A DNA stretch of 64,000 nt from Streptomyces sp. NBC_01669 (GCF_026339735.1 NZ_JAPEQG010000001.1:868001-932000), one strand, 5' to 3'. Shown: positions 38,214 to 47,220, counted from the first letter of the stretch. Translations and numbers: made by a program. The notes: a model not told the origin generated them from the letters alone.

Positions 38214-38352
38214 TACGTCGGCGCCATCAGGGGCAGGCCTCCCGTGGGAGCCGAACAGAATGGCCCGCAGCGCCTGTTCCGGCTGTTCGGGGTCTTCGGC
38301 GGCGGCGACCTGTCCGAGGGTGGCGACGAAGGTCTCCCGGGCGGCCTGTACA

Positions 38353-38694
38353 GAGCAGCAGGAGCGGTTCCGGCGCCGGCTGGACGATCCTGTGCGGCGC
38401 TGGAAGCTGTCGCCGATGGACCTGGGGTCGATCACCCGCCGGGAGGCGTGCTCCCGGGCCCAGGACGAGATGCTGGTGCACACGGACATCACCGAGGCGC
38501 CGTGGTGTGTCGTGGAGAGCGACGACGAGCGCCGGGCCCGACTGAACACGATCGCCCAGCTACTCGCTTCGGGCCGGCACCGCGAGGTGCCCCCGCACGT
38601 CCTGGAGCTGCCGGAGCGGCCGCCGTCGACCGGCTACCAGCGCCCGCCGCGCGATCTGCAGACCTATGTCCCCGACCACGCCGCGAGCCTCTGA
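38353..38694 (+). pseudogene. Polyphosphate kinase 2 C-terminal fragment
   Basis: The frame reads EQQERFRRRLDDPVRRWKLS, then DEMLVHTDITEAPWCVVESD, ERRARLNTIAQLL and RPPSTGYQRPPRDLQTYVPD, which is the C-terminal third of PPK2-family polyphosphate kinases. The Walker A and B parts are missing. The upstream sequence in frame (38260-38350) is unrelated, Ser/Ala/Cys-rich shadow. A stop at 38692 ends it naturally. This is a 5'-truncated ppk2. PPK2 would make or use polyphosphate for NTP supply. Confidence 0.8.
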
Positions 38695-38708
38695 GCCGGT
38701 CACGGCCC

Positions 38709-39578
38709 TCACGCCCGCTGCGGCACGACGGCAACCGGGCAGGCCGAGTGGTGCAGCACCGCGTGGGCGACGCCGCCGAGCTGGAGACCGAAGTGGCCCT
38801 CGCGGCGCCGGGCTCCCACAACGAGCAGGCCGGCGTCGGCCGACGCGTCGAGCAGTACCCGGCGGGCGTGGCCCTCGACGGTGCGCCGGTGGACTTCAAC
38901 GTCGGCCGGGACGTCCTGCAAGGCCGCTTCCAGCTCCTCCACGGCCCGTTCCTTGTGCAGCCGGGCGGGTTCGCCGGCCATCAGGGGGTGATCGGTGGTC
39001 TCGTGCGCGGGGCAGCGCCAGGCTCGTACGGCCTCCAGCGGCACGCCACGGCGTTGCGCCTCCTCCACGGCGAAGCGCACCGCCGCTGCGTCCGCAGGCT
39101 TCTCGCCGACGCCCAGGACGATGCGGCGAGCCCCGGTGCGAACCCGGTTGTCGTGACTGCCGCGCAGCACGATCACCGGGCAGTACGCGTGGCCGGCCAC
39201 CGTGACACCGACCGACCCGAGAAGCGCCTCGGCCAGACTGCTGCGGCCGCGCGAGCCCAGGACCATCGCGGTGGCGGTGCGGCTCTCCCGTACCAGCGCG
39301 TACTCCGGTTCCTCGGGCAGCACGTCGGTGGTGACCTTCACGTCGGGCCGGCGGCTGTGCGCACGGCGCGCGGCGGTCGCGACGATGTCCTCCGCTGTCA
39401 CCTGTTCCTCGGGCTTGCCGAGGTCCTGCGCGAGGGAGGTGCCCTCGTACCGCTCCCACAGCGAGGCGTACACCAGCCGTAGTGACGCGCCTCGCAGGGC
39501 GGCCTCGTCGGCCGCCCAGTCGACGGCGCGCATGCTGGGCTCCGAGCCGTCGACACCGACGACGATCGGGAGGTCCAT
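38709..39578 (-). CDS. Universal stress protein, two USP domains
   Basis: The 289-residue protein is a tandem USP. Domain 1 starts PIVVGVDGSEPSMRAVDWA and has the ATP-binding loop GSRGRSSLAEALLGSVGVTV. Domain 2 runs from RRIVLGVGEKPADAAAV to VVGARRREGHFGLQLGGVAHAV. Two-domain USPs are hallmark members of DevR regulons and bind ATP, with roles in growth arrest. The ATG at 39578 lies six bases after the ADH stop; a GTG at 39587 overlaps that stop (GTGA) and is an alternative. It is the last gene of a USP-ADH-USP unit. Confidence 0.93.
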   Translation of the reverse strand: MDLPIVVGVDGSEPSMRAVDWAADEAALRGASLRLVYASLWERYEGTSLAQDLGKPEEQVTAEDIVATAARRAHSRRPDVKVTTDVLPEEPEYALVRESRTATAMVLGSRGRSSLAEALLGSVGVTVAGHAYCPVIVLRGSHDNRVRTGARRIVLGVGEKPADAAAVRFAVEEAQRRGVPLEAVRAWRCPAHETTDHPLMAGEPARLHKERAVEELEAALQDVPADVEVHRRTVEGHARRVLLDASADAGLLVVGARRREGHFGLQLGGVAHAVLHHSACPVAVVPQRA

Positions 39579-39583
39579 CGTCC

Positions 39584-40606
39584 TCACCGTCCCGCGCCGA
39601 GGTCGAAGACGACCCGGGCCTTGATCTCGCCGCGCAGCACCGCGTCGATCGACTCGTTCACGGAGACGAGCGGACGGGTCTCGTAGATGACCTTCGTACG
39701 GCCGGCCGCGTGGAGCTGGAAGACCTCGGCAAGGTCCTGTCGCGTGCCGACGATGGAGCCGATCACCGAGGTGCCGTTCAGGACGGTGTCGAAGATGGGG
39801 ACCTGGATGGTGCCGTGTGCGGGCAGGGCCACCATCACGAGCTTGCCGCCGCGCCGCAGACCGGAGTTGACGGCCTCGAACGCGGCCGGGTTCACCGCGA
39901 GGGCGATCGCCGCGTGGGCACCGCCGTGCTCCTTCAGCTCCTTGCCGGCATCCTGCTTGCGGGCGTCAATGACGATGTCGGCGCCGAGCTCGGTGGCGAG
40001 CTGCAGCTTGTCGTCGGTGACGTCGATCGCGGCGACCGTAGCGCCGGCGATCTTGGCGTACTGCAGGGCGAGGTGGCCCAGGCCACCGACGCCGGAGATC
40101 GCGACCAGCTGCGCGGGCTTGATGTCGGCGACCTTCAGAGCCTTGTAGGTGGTGACGCCGGCGCAGGCCAGCGGGGCGGCCTCGAAGGCGGTGACGCCCT
40201 CGGGCACGGGCTGGGCGAAGTCGGCCCAGGCCAGCATCTTCTCGGCGTACCCACCGTCGCAGCCGTAGCCGGTGTTGACCTGCTGCTCGCACAGCGTCTC
40301 CCAGCCGGACAGGCAGTGCTCGCACCGCCCGCACGCCCGGCCCAGCCACGGCACAGCAACCCGCTGACCGACGCTCAGATGCGTGACGCCCTCACCGAGC
40401 TTCTCGACGAGGCCGACGCCCTCGTGGCCGGGGACGAACGGCGGGGTGGGCTTGACGGGCCAATCACCATGCGCGGCGTGGATGTCGGTGTGGCACAGCC
40501 CGGAGGCCTCGACGCGGACGCGGACCTGGCCGGGACCGGGCTCGGGGTCGGGGCGCTCCTCGATGACCAGGGGCTCGCCGAAGGCTCGTACGACTGCTGC
40601 CTTCAT
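39584..40606 (-). CDS. Zinc-dependent alcohol dehydrogenase (AdhP-like)
   Basis: A 340-residue medium-chain alcohol dehydrogenase. Catalytic zinc ligands lie in ASGLCHTDIH and PGHEGVGLVE. The structural zinc loop is CGRCEHCLSGWETLC, and the NAD-binding motif is SGVGGLGHLALQYAK. It should interconvert alcohols and aldehydes with NAD(H), helping reoxidise NADH when O2 is low. The ATG at 40606 has a purine-rich AGAGAAGAGA site; a much longer upstream frame is a shadow of the USP gene. It sits between two USP genes with spacings of 29 and 5 bases. Confidence 0.94.
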   Translation of the reverse strand: MKAAVVRAFGEPLVIEERPDPEPGPGQVRVRVEASGLCHTDIHAAHGDWPVKPTPPFVPGHEGVGLVEKLGEGVTHLSVGQRVAVPWLGRACGRCEHCLSGWETLCEQQVNTGYGCDGGYAEKMLAWADFAQPVPEGVTAFEAAPLACAGVTTYKALKVADIKPAQLVAISGVGGLGHLALQYAKIAGATVAAIDVTDDKLQLATELGADIVIDARKQDAGKELKEHGGAHAAIALAVNPAAFEAVNSGLRRGGKLVMVALPAHGTIQVPIFDTVLNGTSVIGSIVGTRQDLAEVFQLHAAGRTKVIYETRPLVSVNESIDAVLRGEIKARVVFDLGAGR

Positions 40607-40635
40607 GGTCTCTTCTCTCTTTCTGCAGTGGCGCG

Positions 40636-41538
40636 TCAGTCGTGTGCGACGACGGCGACTGGGGCGGTGGCGTGATGCAGGACGGCGTGGGTGACGGTGC
40701 CGATGTGGGCGCCGACGGAAGAGCGGCGGATGCGTCGGCCGACGACGACCAGAGAGGCCTCTTGAGACGCGTCGATCAGGAGGTTGGACGGGCTGCCGTA
40801 GCGGGACTCCGCCACGACCTCGACGTCGGGGAACTTCTGCCGCCAGGGGCGCAGTTCCTCGGTCAGGACGGTGGAGTCGACCTCCGCCAGCTCCCGCTGG
40901 ACCGCGGCCTCCAGGGCCATGCCGTAGGCGTAGTAGGGCGGCGGGTTCCAGCCGTGCACGACGCGCAGCGGCACGTTCCGCCGCGTGGCGGCGTCGAAGG
41001 CGAACCCGATCAGCGCCTCGTCGGGGCTGCCGACGTCGAGTCCGAGGACGACGGGGCGGAAGGGGGCGGTGGACGGGATGCCGGCCTTGTCCATCTCGTG
41101 CTCGTCGGTGGCCTGCTCTCCGGCGCGGACCAGGACGACGGGTCGCTCGGTGGACGCCACGACTGCGAGGCCGACCGAGCCAACCAGGAACCCGCCGAGT
41201 CCGCCCAGGCCGCGAGAGCCGAGGACGAGCAGTTCGGCGTCCTGCGCGGCGCGGGCCAGGGCCTCGGCGGGCCGTCCGGTGACGTGTTCGGTGGTCACCT
41301 CGACGCCGGGGTGGCGCAGCCGTAGCCCTTCGGCGGCCTGGCGCGGCACCCTCTCGGTCCAGTGCTGATGGGTCTCGACGCCGAGGAGCGGGGCCTGGGC
41401 CATGGGCTCCGGTACCGGTTCCCAGACCTGGACGAGCCTCACCGGTAGTCCGCGCAGCTTCGCCTCGCGGGCAGCCCATTCGGCGGCAGCCCGGCTCTCG
41501 GGCGAGCCGTCGAGACCTACGGTAATGGTGCGGGACAT
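40636..41538 (-). CDS. Universal stress protein, two USP domains
   Basis: The 300-residue protein has two USP domains. Domain 1 begins TITVGLDGSPESRAAAEWAA and ends in the nucleotide loop GSRGLGGLGGFLVGSVGLAV. Domain 2 begins RPVVLGLDVGSPDEALIGFAF and ends VVVGRRIRRSSVGAHIGTVTHAVLHH. It is the first gene of the USP-ADH-USP operon. GGAGGTGGAG precedes the ATG at 41538. DevR-box-like palindromes lie 74-108 bases upstream, as expected for a regulon member. Confidence 0.94.
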   Translation of the reverse strand: MSRTITVGLDGSPESRAAAEWAAREAKLRGLPVRLVQVWEPVPEPMAQAPLLGVETHQHWTERVPRQAAEGLRLRHPGVEVTTEHVTGRPAEALARAAQDAELLVLGSRGLGGLGGFLVGSVGLAVVASTERPVVLVRAGEQATDEHEMDKAGIPSTAPFRPVVLGLDVGSPDEALIGFAFDAATRRNVPLRVVHGWNPPPYYAYGMALEAAVQRELAEVDSTVLTEELRPWRQKFPDVEVVAESRYGSPSNLLIDASQEASLVVVGRRIRRSSVGAHIGTVTHAVLHHATAPVAVVAHD

Positions 41539-41611
41539 GATCTCCACCTCCTGAATCGGGGACCCGAAGGGACCCGATTCCAGCGTCGTGTTCAGGGGGT
41601 CTTTCGGGGCA

Positions 41612-41646
41612 GGGGCCACTGGTCCTTCAGCCGGGCCGATGGGCCT
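41612..41646. promoter_or_regulatory. Two DevR-box-like palindromes upstream of the USP-ADH-USP operon
   Basis: GGGGCCACTGGTCC (41612-41625) and GGGCCGATGGGCCT (41633-41646) each fit GGGNC-N4-GNCCC at nine of ten positions and are 21 bases apart, two helical turns. Confidence 0.55.
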
Positions 41647-41700
41647 GTGCAGTGCTTGGTGCGACGGTCCCCGAACAAGCGGCCGTCGCGCGGTGGGCTT

Positions 41701-42321
41701 TCAGCGCAGCCAGGTGTGGTCGCGGACGATCGGGAGCCGCGCCCACAGCCGGCCCAGGCCCCAGGTGGCACCCGCGCCCGCGGCCGCCACGGCGATCAGT
41801 GCCACCGCGTAGATGACGTGGTAGTCGGCGAAGGGATTCGTCGACATGCTCGGCGACCCGTTCGACAGGTGCTTGGCCGGCGGCCACTCGGCGATCCACA
41901 TCAACGCCATCACCGCCGTGCCCGCCACCGCCGCCGGTCGCAGAGCCACACCGGCCATGAGGGCCACGCCGATGCCGAGCAGGCCCAGCATGAACAGCCA
42001 GTCCGCCCAGGCGTCACCGGCCCACGAGTGGAACGTCGACTCCATCGGCCCGGCGGCAACGGAACCGAGGAAGCCCCTCGTCGGCGACCCGCCGTCGATC
42101 CAGCCCTTGCCGGACGCGGTCGCGTAGCCGAAGCCGAAAGTCTTGTCCAGGAACGCCCACAGGAAGACGAAACCGGTGAGCAGACGCAGGGACGCCAGGG
42201 CGTAGGCACCCACGGCGTGGGTGTCGGTGCGTGCCGACACGGCGATCGCGGAGTCGGTACGGTTCCTGCGGTAGGACAGGTGGAAACCTGGGCTCCGGTG
42301 AGGGTGCTCGTGCACGGCCAT
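41701..42321 (-). CDS. DoxX/DoxD-like membrane protein
   Basis: A 206-residue protein with four main hydrophobic segments. It includes LASLRLLTGFVFLWAFLDK, LFMLGLLGIGVALMAGVALR, AGTAVMALMWIAEWP and VIYAVALIAVAAAGAGATWG, plus a conserved DYHVIY. This matches the DoxX/thiosulfate-quinone oxidoreductase large-subunit-like family. Family members may link sulfur or redox chemistry to quinones; the reaction here is unknown. The ATG at 42321 follows GAAGGG. It diverges from a SulP gene. Confidence 0.8.
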   Translation of the reverse strand: MAVHEHPHRSPGFHLSYRRNRTDSAIAVSARTDTHAVGAYALASLRLLTGFVFLWAFLDKTFGFGYATASGKGWIDGGSPTRGFLGSVAAGPMESTFHSWAGDAWADWLFMLGLLGIGVALMAGVALRPAAVAGTAVMALMWIAEWPPAKHLSNGSPSMSTNPFADYHVIYAVALIAVAAAGAGATWGLGRLWARLPIVRDHTWLR

Positions 42322-42566
42322 GGCGGTGATCCCTTCGGGGATGTCTGGTCGTTGTCCTGACACTCCTCACTCTTGTCGCGGGCGCCGCGCGCCGCCGGAT
42401 GCCGAAGGTCTGCGGCCGTTGGGCTGAAGGTCCCTTTCTACGGGGCCTGTTGGAGCGAACGCGTCGTGCACGGTACGCGTGGGACCCCGTGGGCATCTCG
42501 TGGACCGCGCCCCCCAGCTGGAAGGATGGCGACGCTGCGGTGGATCCTGAAGGCGAAGGGCGGCTC

Positions 42567-44285
42567 ATGACCGACGGCTCGGACGGGCACATTCCCGGGT
42601 GGCACCGCCTGATGCCCGGCCTCGCCGCGCTTCTCGGCTATCGGCGTGCGTGGCTGAAGGGCGACCTGCTGGCCGGAGTGACCGTGGCGGCCTACCTCGT
42701 GCCGCAGGTCATGGCGTACGCGGGTGTGGCCGGGCTGCCGCCGGTCGCCGGGCTGTGGGCGATCCTGCCGGCCCTGGCGCTGTACACGCTGTTCGGTTCC
42801 TCGCGCCTGCTGTCGGTCGGTCCCGAGTCGACGACCGCCATCATGACGGCCGCCGTGATCGGCCCGCTCGCCGCGGGGAACTCCGGGCGCTACGCCTCGC
42901 TGGCGGCCGGCCTCGCGGCCACGGTCGGGCTGTTGTGCCTCGTGGCGCGGACGGTGCGACTGGGCTTTCTCGCGGACCTGCTCTCCCGTCCCGTCCTGAT
43001 CGGCTACCTCGCGGGCGTGGCCCTGATCATGATGGTGGACCAGGTGCCCGAACTCACCGGGGTGAGGACGACCAGCTCCGAGTTCTTCCCCCAACTGTGG
43101 TCGTTCGTCAGCCATCTGGACGAGGCGCACCCGACCACCGTCGTCTTCTCGGCCGTCGCGCTCGCCTTCCTCTTCCTGGTGGCCCGTTACGTCCGTGCGC
43201 TGCCCGGGCCGCTGCTCACCATGGTCCTCGGTACGGCGGCCGTGGTGGCCTTCGACCTCGACGACCGGTACGGCATCAAGGTGATCGGCAAGGTCCCCTC
43301 GGGGCTGCCGGACCTCGCCCTGCCCGACCTGAGCGAGCTGCCGCACCTGGTGCTGCCCGCCCTCGGCGTGCTCCTGGTCGCGTACACCGACTTCATCCTC
43401 ACCGCACGGGCGTTCGCCGACCGCGAGGCAGATGGGCCCGGGCTCGACGCCAACCAGGAGTTCCTCGCCCTGGGCGCGGCCAACCTGGGTGCCGCTGCCC
43501 TGCACGGCTTCCCGGTGAGCAGCAGCGCCAGCCGCACCGCCCTCGCCTCCTCGGCAGGCGCCCGCAGCCAGGCGTACTCCCTGGTCGCCGGGGCGGCGGT
43601 GCTGGCCGTCCTGCTCTTCCTCAGTCCGCTGCTGACCCGCACCCCCGCCGCCGTGCTGGGCGCGCTCGTCGTCTACGCCGCCGTGCGGATGATCGACCTC
43701 GCGGGCTTCCACCGCCTGGCGTCCTTCCGCCGCCGCGAAGTGCTGCTCGCGCTCGGCTGCCTGGCCGGGGTGCTCGCCCTGGACATCCTGTACGGCGTGA
43801 TCGTGGCTGTGGGCCTGTCGGTGGCCGAGTTGCTGACCCGGGTGGCCCGCCCGCACGACGCGGTGGAGGGGCTGGTGCCCGGCATGGCGGGCATGCACGA
43901 CGTGGACGACTACCCCCAGGCCCGTACGATCCCCGGTCTGCTGGTCTACCGCTACGACTCGCCGCTGTTCTTCGCCAACGCGGAGGACTTCCGGCGCCGT
44001 GCGCTGGCCGCGGTCGCCCAACAGACCGATCCCGTCCACTGGTTCGTCCTCAACACCGAGGCGAACGTGGAGGTCGACATCACCGCCCTCGACGCGGTCG
44101 ACGAACTACGCCGCGAACTGAGCGGCCGCGGCATCGTGTTCGCCCTCGCCCGGGTCAAGCAGGACCTGCTGGACGACCTGGAGGCGTACGGTCTCGCGGG
44201 CTCGGTCGGGACGGATCTCATCTTCCCGACACTGCCGACGGCGGTTGCCGCCTACCGTCGGTGGCTCGAGGCCCGGCCCGGCTGA
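42567..44285 (+). CDS. SulP-family anion transporter with STAS domain
   Basis: A 572-residue transporter with 10-12 membrane helices. The SulP signature is seen in AAYLVPQVMAYAGVAGLPP and GLWAILPALALYTLFGSSR, and in SSSASRTALASSAG. The C-terminal STAS domain (about residues 455-570) includes DSPLFFANAEDFRR and EANVEVDITALDAVDEL. SulP proteins carry sulfate, bicarbonate or other anions, and the ion cannot be told here. The ATG at 42567 follows AAGGGCGG. A homologue is a standard member of DevR-type regulons in mycobacteria. No perfect box was found in its 245-base divergent gap. Confidence 0.92.
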   Translation: MTDGSDGHIPGWHRLMPGLAALLGYRRAWLKGDLLAGVTVAAYLVPQVMAYAGVAGLPPVAGLWAILPALALYTLFGSSRLLSVGPESTTAIMTAAVIGPLAAGNSGRYASLAAGLAATVGLLCLVARTVRLGFLADLLSRPVLIGYLAGVALIMMVDQVPELTGVRTTSSEFFPQLWSFVSHLDEAHPTTVVFSAVALAFLFLVARYVRALPGPLLTMVLGTAAVVAFDLDDRYGIKVIGKVPSGLPDLALPDLSELPHLVLPALGVLLVAYTDFILTARAFADREADGPGLDANQEFLALGAANLGAAALHGFPVSSSASRTALASSAGARSQAYSLVAGAAVLAVLLFLSPLLTRTPAAVLGALVVYAAVRMIDLAGFHRLASFRRREVLLALGCLAGVLALDILYGVIVAVGLSVAELLTRVARPHDAVEGLVPGMAGMHDVDDYPQARTIPGLLVYRYDSPLFFANAEDFRRRALAAVAQQTDPVHWFVLNTEANVEVDITALDAVDELRRELSGRGIVFALARVKQDLLDDLEAYGLAGSVGTDLIFPTLPTAVAAYRRWLEARPG

Positions 44286-44437
44286 CTCCGGTCGCAGGTC
44301 AGCCGCCCGTGAGGTTCGAACGGATCAGCGTGCCCGACCTGCCATGAACGATCTCGTGCGCCGCGTCCAGAGCACCGATCGCGGCATGCCAGGCGGTGCG
44401 GGCAGCGGCGATTACAGGTCCTTCCGGCCCCAGGACT

Positions 44438-45130
44438 TCAGCGCCCTTCCTGCCTCTGCCGGTCCTGGACCTGGGTGGCCATGACCGCGGCCTGGATACG
44501 GCGCTCCACGCCGAGCTTGGCGAGCAGGCGGGAGATGTGGTTCTTCACCGTCTTCTCGGCGAGGTACAGCCGCTGGCCGATCTGGCGGTTGGTGAGGCCC
44601 TCGCCGATCAGGGCGAGGATCTCCCGCTCCCGCTCGGTCAGACCGAGCAGGGCGTCCGGCTCTTCTTCCTGCTGCTGCCCGCCCCGAAGACGGGCCATCA
44701 GCCTGGTGGTGGCGCTCGGATCCAGCAGGGACTGGCCGCGGGCCACGGTGCGCACTGCGGACACCAGGTCGGATCCTTGGATCTGCTTCAGAACGTATCC
44801 GGACGCGCCCGCCATGATCGAGTCCAGCAGCGCCTCCTCGTCATCGAAGGAGGTCAGCATCAGGCAGGCCAGCTCCGGCAGGCGCGAGCGCAGCTCCCGG
44901 CACACGGTCACGCCGTCACCGTCGGGCAGCCGGACGTCCAGGACCGCCACCTGCGGGCGCAGTGCGGGGACGCGCACCAGGGCCTGCTCCACGGTGCCGG
45001 CCTCGCCGATCACATCGATGTCCGGCTCGTCGTTCAGCACGTCGCGCACTCCACGTCGTACCACCTCGTGGTCGTCCAGCAGGAAGACCCGGATCGGGCT
45101 CTCGGGGCCGGGCTGCTTGCTGTCCGCCAT
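44438..45130 (-). CDS. DevR/OsdR-like NarL-family response regulator
   Basis: The 230-residue regulator has a receiver domain with acidic pocket [14 protein letters not shown] (Asp19, Asp20), phosphoacceptor Asp65 in [11 protein letters not shown], Thr93 and Lys115. A LuxR-type helix-turn-helix follows, with [20 protein letters not shown] and [17 protein letters not shown]. The family is DevR/DosR of mycobacteria and OsdR of S. coelicolor, activators of dormancy genes. The ATG 45130 is used; the GTG one codon earlier is less likely. No kinase is adjacent; the GAF kinase at 17069 is the best partner. Several palindromes precede it. Confidence 0.93.
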   Translation of the reverse strand: MADSKQPGPESPIRVFLLDDHEVVRRGVRDVLNDEPDIDVIGEAGTVEQALVRVPALRPQVAVLDVRLPDGDGVTVCRELRSRLPELACLMLTSFDDEEALLDSIMAGASGYVLKQIQGSDLVSAVRTVARGQSLLDPSATTRLMARLRGGQQQEEEPDALLGLTEREREILALIGEGLTNRQIGQRLYLAEKTVKNHISRLLAKLGVERRIQAAVMATQVQDRQRQEGR

Positions 45131-45211
45131 CACTTGCTCCCTGGTTCCGCGTTACTCGTCGATGTCCACTTGGACCGTATCGGTCTCCGTGCCGGGATCT
45201 TTCCCGGGTCC

Positions 45212-45239
45212 GGGCCGAAGGGCCAGGGCCGGTCGGCCC
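45212..45239. promoter_or_regulatory. Two abutting DevR-box-like palindromes
   Basis: GGGCCGGTCGGCCC (45226-45239) fits the motif perfectly. GGGCCGAAGGGCCA directly beside it (45212-45225) fits at nine of ten positions. They lie 82-109 bases before the devR-like start codon, which suggests autoregulation. Confidence 0.6.
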
Positions 45240-45398
45240 TGTTTCCACAGAATCTCCCGCAGCCAGAAGCAGTGGTGCCGTGCGGGGACGAACTGGCGGG
45301 CCGGACACGTCCACGTCGAGGACCACGCCCCCCGGCGGCTCCCGGCAGCCGGTCGGACCCGCACTGCCGAAGGGCGAGTCCGGCGGCCCTGTAGGGGG

Positions 45399-45434
45399 AG
45401 GCCCTACGGCCCCGTTCCTGGGGCCTGACAGCCC
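45399..45434. promoter_or_regulatory. Two DevR-box-like palindromes upstream of the HPF gene
   Basis: AGGCCCTACGGCCC (45399-45412) and GGGCCTGACAGCCC (45421-45434) each fit at nine of ten positions and are 22 bases apart. They lie 65-100 bases before the ribosome hibernation factor gene. Confidence 0.55.
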
Positions 45435-45498
45435 TGGGCCCACGCCGGTCCTCGCAGAAGTCTGAAGCCGCTGCCCAACGATCGAAGGAGCGGAGCAG

Positions 45499-45897
45499 AT
45501 GACTGCGAAGGACACCGGCACCCACGTCACCTCCACCGTCGCAGTACAGGTGCGAACGGAAGGCGATGTGGACGAAGAGGCACTCGCGTACGTTCGGACC
45601 AAGGTCGACACGGCTTTCAACCGGCCCGGAGTTCCAGACGTCAGCGGCGAGGTGAGGATCGCGAAGGCAGCGGCGCACCACGTCGAGCATCCCTGGTCTG
45701 CCGGGGCCGAGCTCGTCGTGGGGAACACTCTTGTGGTCGTGCACGCCCAGGAGGCGACGGCACATGAACTGGCGGACCGGTTGCAGGACCGCCTCCGCAG
45801 CCAGATGACTCGGGTCCTGCACCGCAAGGAGGCGGCCCGCAGGTCGGCCACTCCCCCACCGTGGCGTGGTGGCCAGGCCATCAGCGGGCGGGATTAG
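45499..45897 (+). CDS. Ribosome hibernation promoting factor (short HPF/RaiA type)
   Basis: The 132-residue protein resembles the N-terminal domain of HPF/RaiA, with VAVQVRTEGDVDEEALAYVRTKVD and a helix, ATAHELADRLQDRLRSQM. It lacks the C-terminal dimerisation domain of long HPF, and a short Pro/Arg tail ends it. Family members bind the 30S decoding centre and silence ribosomes in dormancy. GAAGGAGCGGAG precedes the ATG, and palindromes lie upstream. It is divergent from the devR-like gene, matching regulon membership. Confidence 0.8.
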   Translation: MTAKDTGTHVTSTVAVQVRTEGDVDEEALAYVRTKVDTAFNRPGVPDVSGEVRIAKAAAHHVEHPWSAGAELVVGNTLVVVHAQEATAHELADRLQDRLRSQMTRVLHRKEAARRSATPPPWRGGQAISGRD

Positions 45898-45951
45898 AGT
45901 CTCCCGGCCCTCCGGTGCGAGGCGGGTCGGTCCTCTACCAGGTACGTCTGG

Positions 45952-45971
45952 CCCTGCGCCGCGGCGCAGGG
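45952..45971. terminator. Hairpin between HPF and CBS genes
   Basis: CCCTGCGCCGCGGCGCAGGG is a perfect palindrome that can fold as a 9-bp stem, 55 bases after the HPF stop codon. Confidence 0.65.
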
Positions 45972-46092
45972 TGGCTGCGAGGCTGAAGGGGCGGCGAGGC
46001 GGTCGGCAGGTGCCTCGAGGTAGAGGCTCTGTCACCCAGCGGAGAGCAAGGCCTGCCCGCCTCCCGCTCGCACCGTGAAGGAGGGAAGCGCC

Positions 46093-46701
46093 ATGAAGAC
46101 GCGCACCGTCGGCGAAGTCATGACCAGCGAGGTCGTCTGCGCAAGCCGGCAGACGCCGTTGGACGACGTGGCGCGGTTGCTGGATCGGCACCGTATCCGC
46201 GCACTGCCGGTCGTCGACCACGATGACAAGGTGGTCGGGGTGGTCTCCGGCGCCGATCTCGCGCACGGCTCCGTGGCCACGACCGCGGGAGAGCTGATGA
46301 CGACCCCGGCGGTCACCGTCCATCCGGAGCAACGTGTGTCGGATGCCGCACGGCTGATGGAACGTCAGGACGTCGACCGTCTGCCCGTGGTGGATGAGGA
46401 GGACCGCCTCATCGGTATCGCCACCCGCCGCGACCTGCTGCGGGTCTTCCTTCGTACGGACGAGGAGATCCGTCAGCAGGTGGTGGAGGAGGTCCTGGTC
46501 AGCGCGCTGGGCCTGCCACCCGGCGCCGTCGCCGTTTCCGTCCGGGACGGCATGGTCGTGCTGGAGGGACGCCTTCACCGCCGTAGTGACGTCCCTCTGG
46601 CCGTTCGGTCGACCTGGCGTTTGGAAGGCGTCGTCGGTGTGGTCAACAGGCTCGGGTTTGACATCGACGACTGCCGCCCTGCGCAGCCGACCGCGCACTG
46701 A
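46093..46701 (+). CDS. CBS-pair and BON-domain protein
   Basis: The 202-residue protein begins with two CBS domains: VGEVMTSEVVCASRQTPLDD to DKVVGVVSGADL, then GELMTTPAVTVHPEQRVSDA to DRLIGIATRRDLL. A BON-like domain with VSVRDGMVVLEGRLHRRSDV and VVGVVNRLGFDID ends it. CBS pairs bind adenosyl nucleotides and report energy state. A related CBS protein (Hrp1) is strongly induced in mycobacterial dormancy. AAGGAGG precedes the ATG at 46093. Its partner is unknown. Confidence 0.9.
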   Translation: MKTRTVGEVMTSEVVCASRQTPLDDVARLLDRHRIRALPVVDHDDKVVGVVSGADLAHGSVATTAGELMTTPAVTVHPEQRVSDAARLMERQDVDRLPVVDEEDRLIGIATRRDLLRVFLRTDEEIRQQVVEEVLVSALGLPPGAVAVSVRDGMVVLEGRLHRRSDVPLAVRSTWRLEGVVGVVNRLGFDIDDCRPAQPTAH

Positions 46702-46740
46702 ATCGTCCTGAACCGGGCACCCGAGCGGCGACGGTCACGC

Positions 46741-47177
46741 CGCGAGCGCGTCACAATCGTCACCGACGCCACCATGACCCGCCTCGACTTCGTCGACCGT
46801 GTCAGCCGCATCCTCCAGCGCCGCCACGAACCGGTAACCGTGCAGATCATCGACAACGTCGAGCCGGAGCCGAGCATCGACTCCGTCCAGTGGGGTGCCC
46901 AGCTCATGCGGGCCTTCCGCCCCGACACGATCATCGCACTCGACGGCGGCTCGCCGATGGACGCGGCCAAGGTGATGTGGCTGCTGTACGAGCACCCGGA
47001 CGTCGACTTCGGCAACATGCGGCAGAAGTTCTCCGACATCCGCAAGCGCGCCTTCCGCTTCCCGGTCCTCAGCGCCCGCGCCCGCCTGGTGTGCATACCC
47101 ACCAGTGCGCGCCCGCCAACCCGCGGATGCCCATGCTCGACAACATGCAGGACATCATGCGCCCCGCCTACTACTGA
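46741..47177 (+). pseudogene. adhE (acetaldehyde/alcohol dehydrogenase) relic
   Basis: The frame reads RERVTIVTDATMTRLDFVDR, then PDTIIALDGGSPMDAAKVMW, LLYEHPDVDF and FSDIRKRAFRFPVL, matching the iron alcohol dehydrogenase half of AdhE. It then breaks, and one frame over ends HQCAPANPRMPMLDNMQDIM and RPAYY, the natural C-terminus of AdhE. The aldehyde dehydrogenase half and roughly 350 residues in between are lost. An intact enzyme would make ethanol from acetyl-CoA to regenerate NAD. Confidence 0.8.
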
Positions 47178-47206
47178 GGTGGGCAGGGCCGGCCGGACGC
47201 GGACGA

Positions 47207-47220
47207 GGGTCGAACGGCCC
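47207..47220. promoter_or_regulatory. DevR-box-like palindrome, perfect match
   Basis: GGGTCGAACGGCCC fits all ten fixed bases. It lies 229 bases upstream of the second PPOX gene and just after the adhE relic. Confidence 0.55.

Noticed and set aside
38227..38350. Minus-strand frame with AARETFVATLGQVAAAEDPE
   Set aside because: It looks protein-like for about 40 residues, but has no start, no family and no continuation.
42322..42566. DevR box in the DoxX-SulP divergent gap
   Set aside because: Only weak or wrongly spaced partial matches such as GGTCCC with GGGGCC seven bases apart. Not counted as a site.
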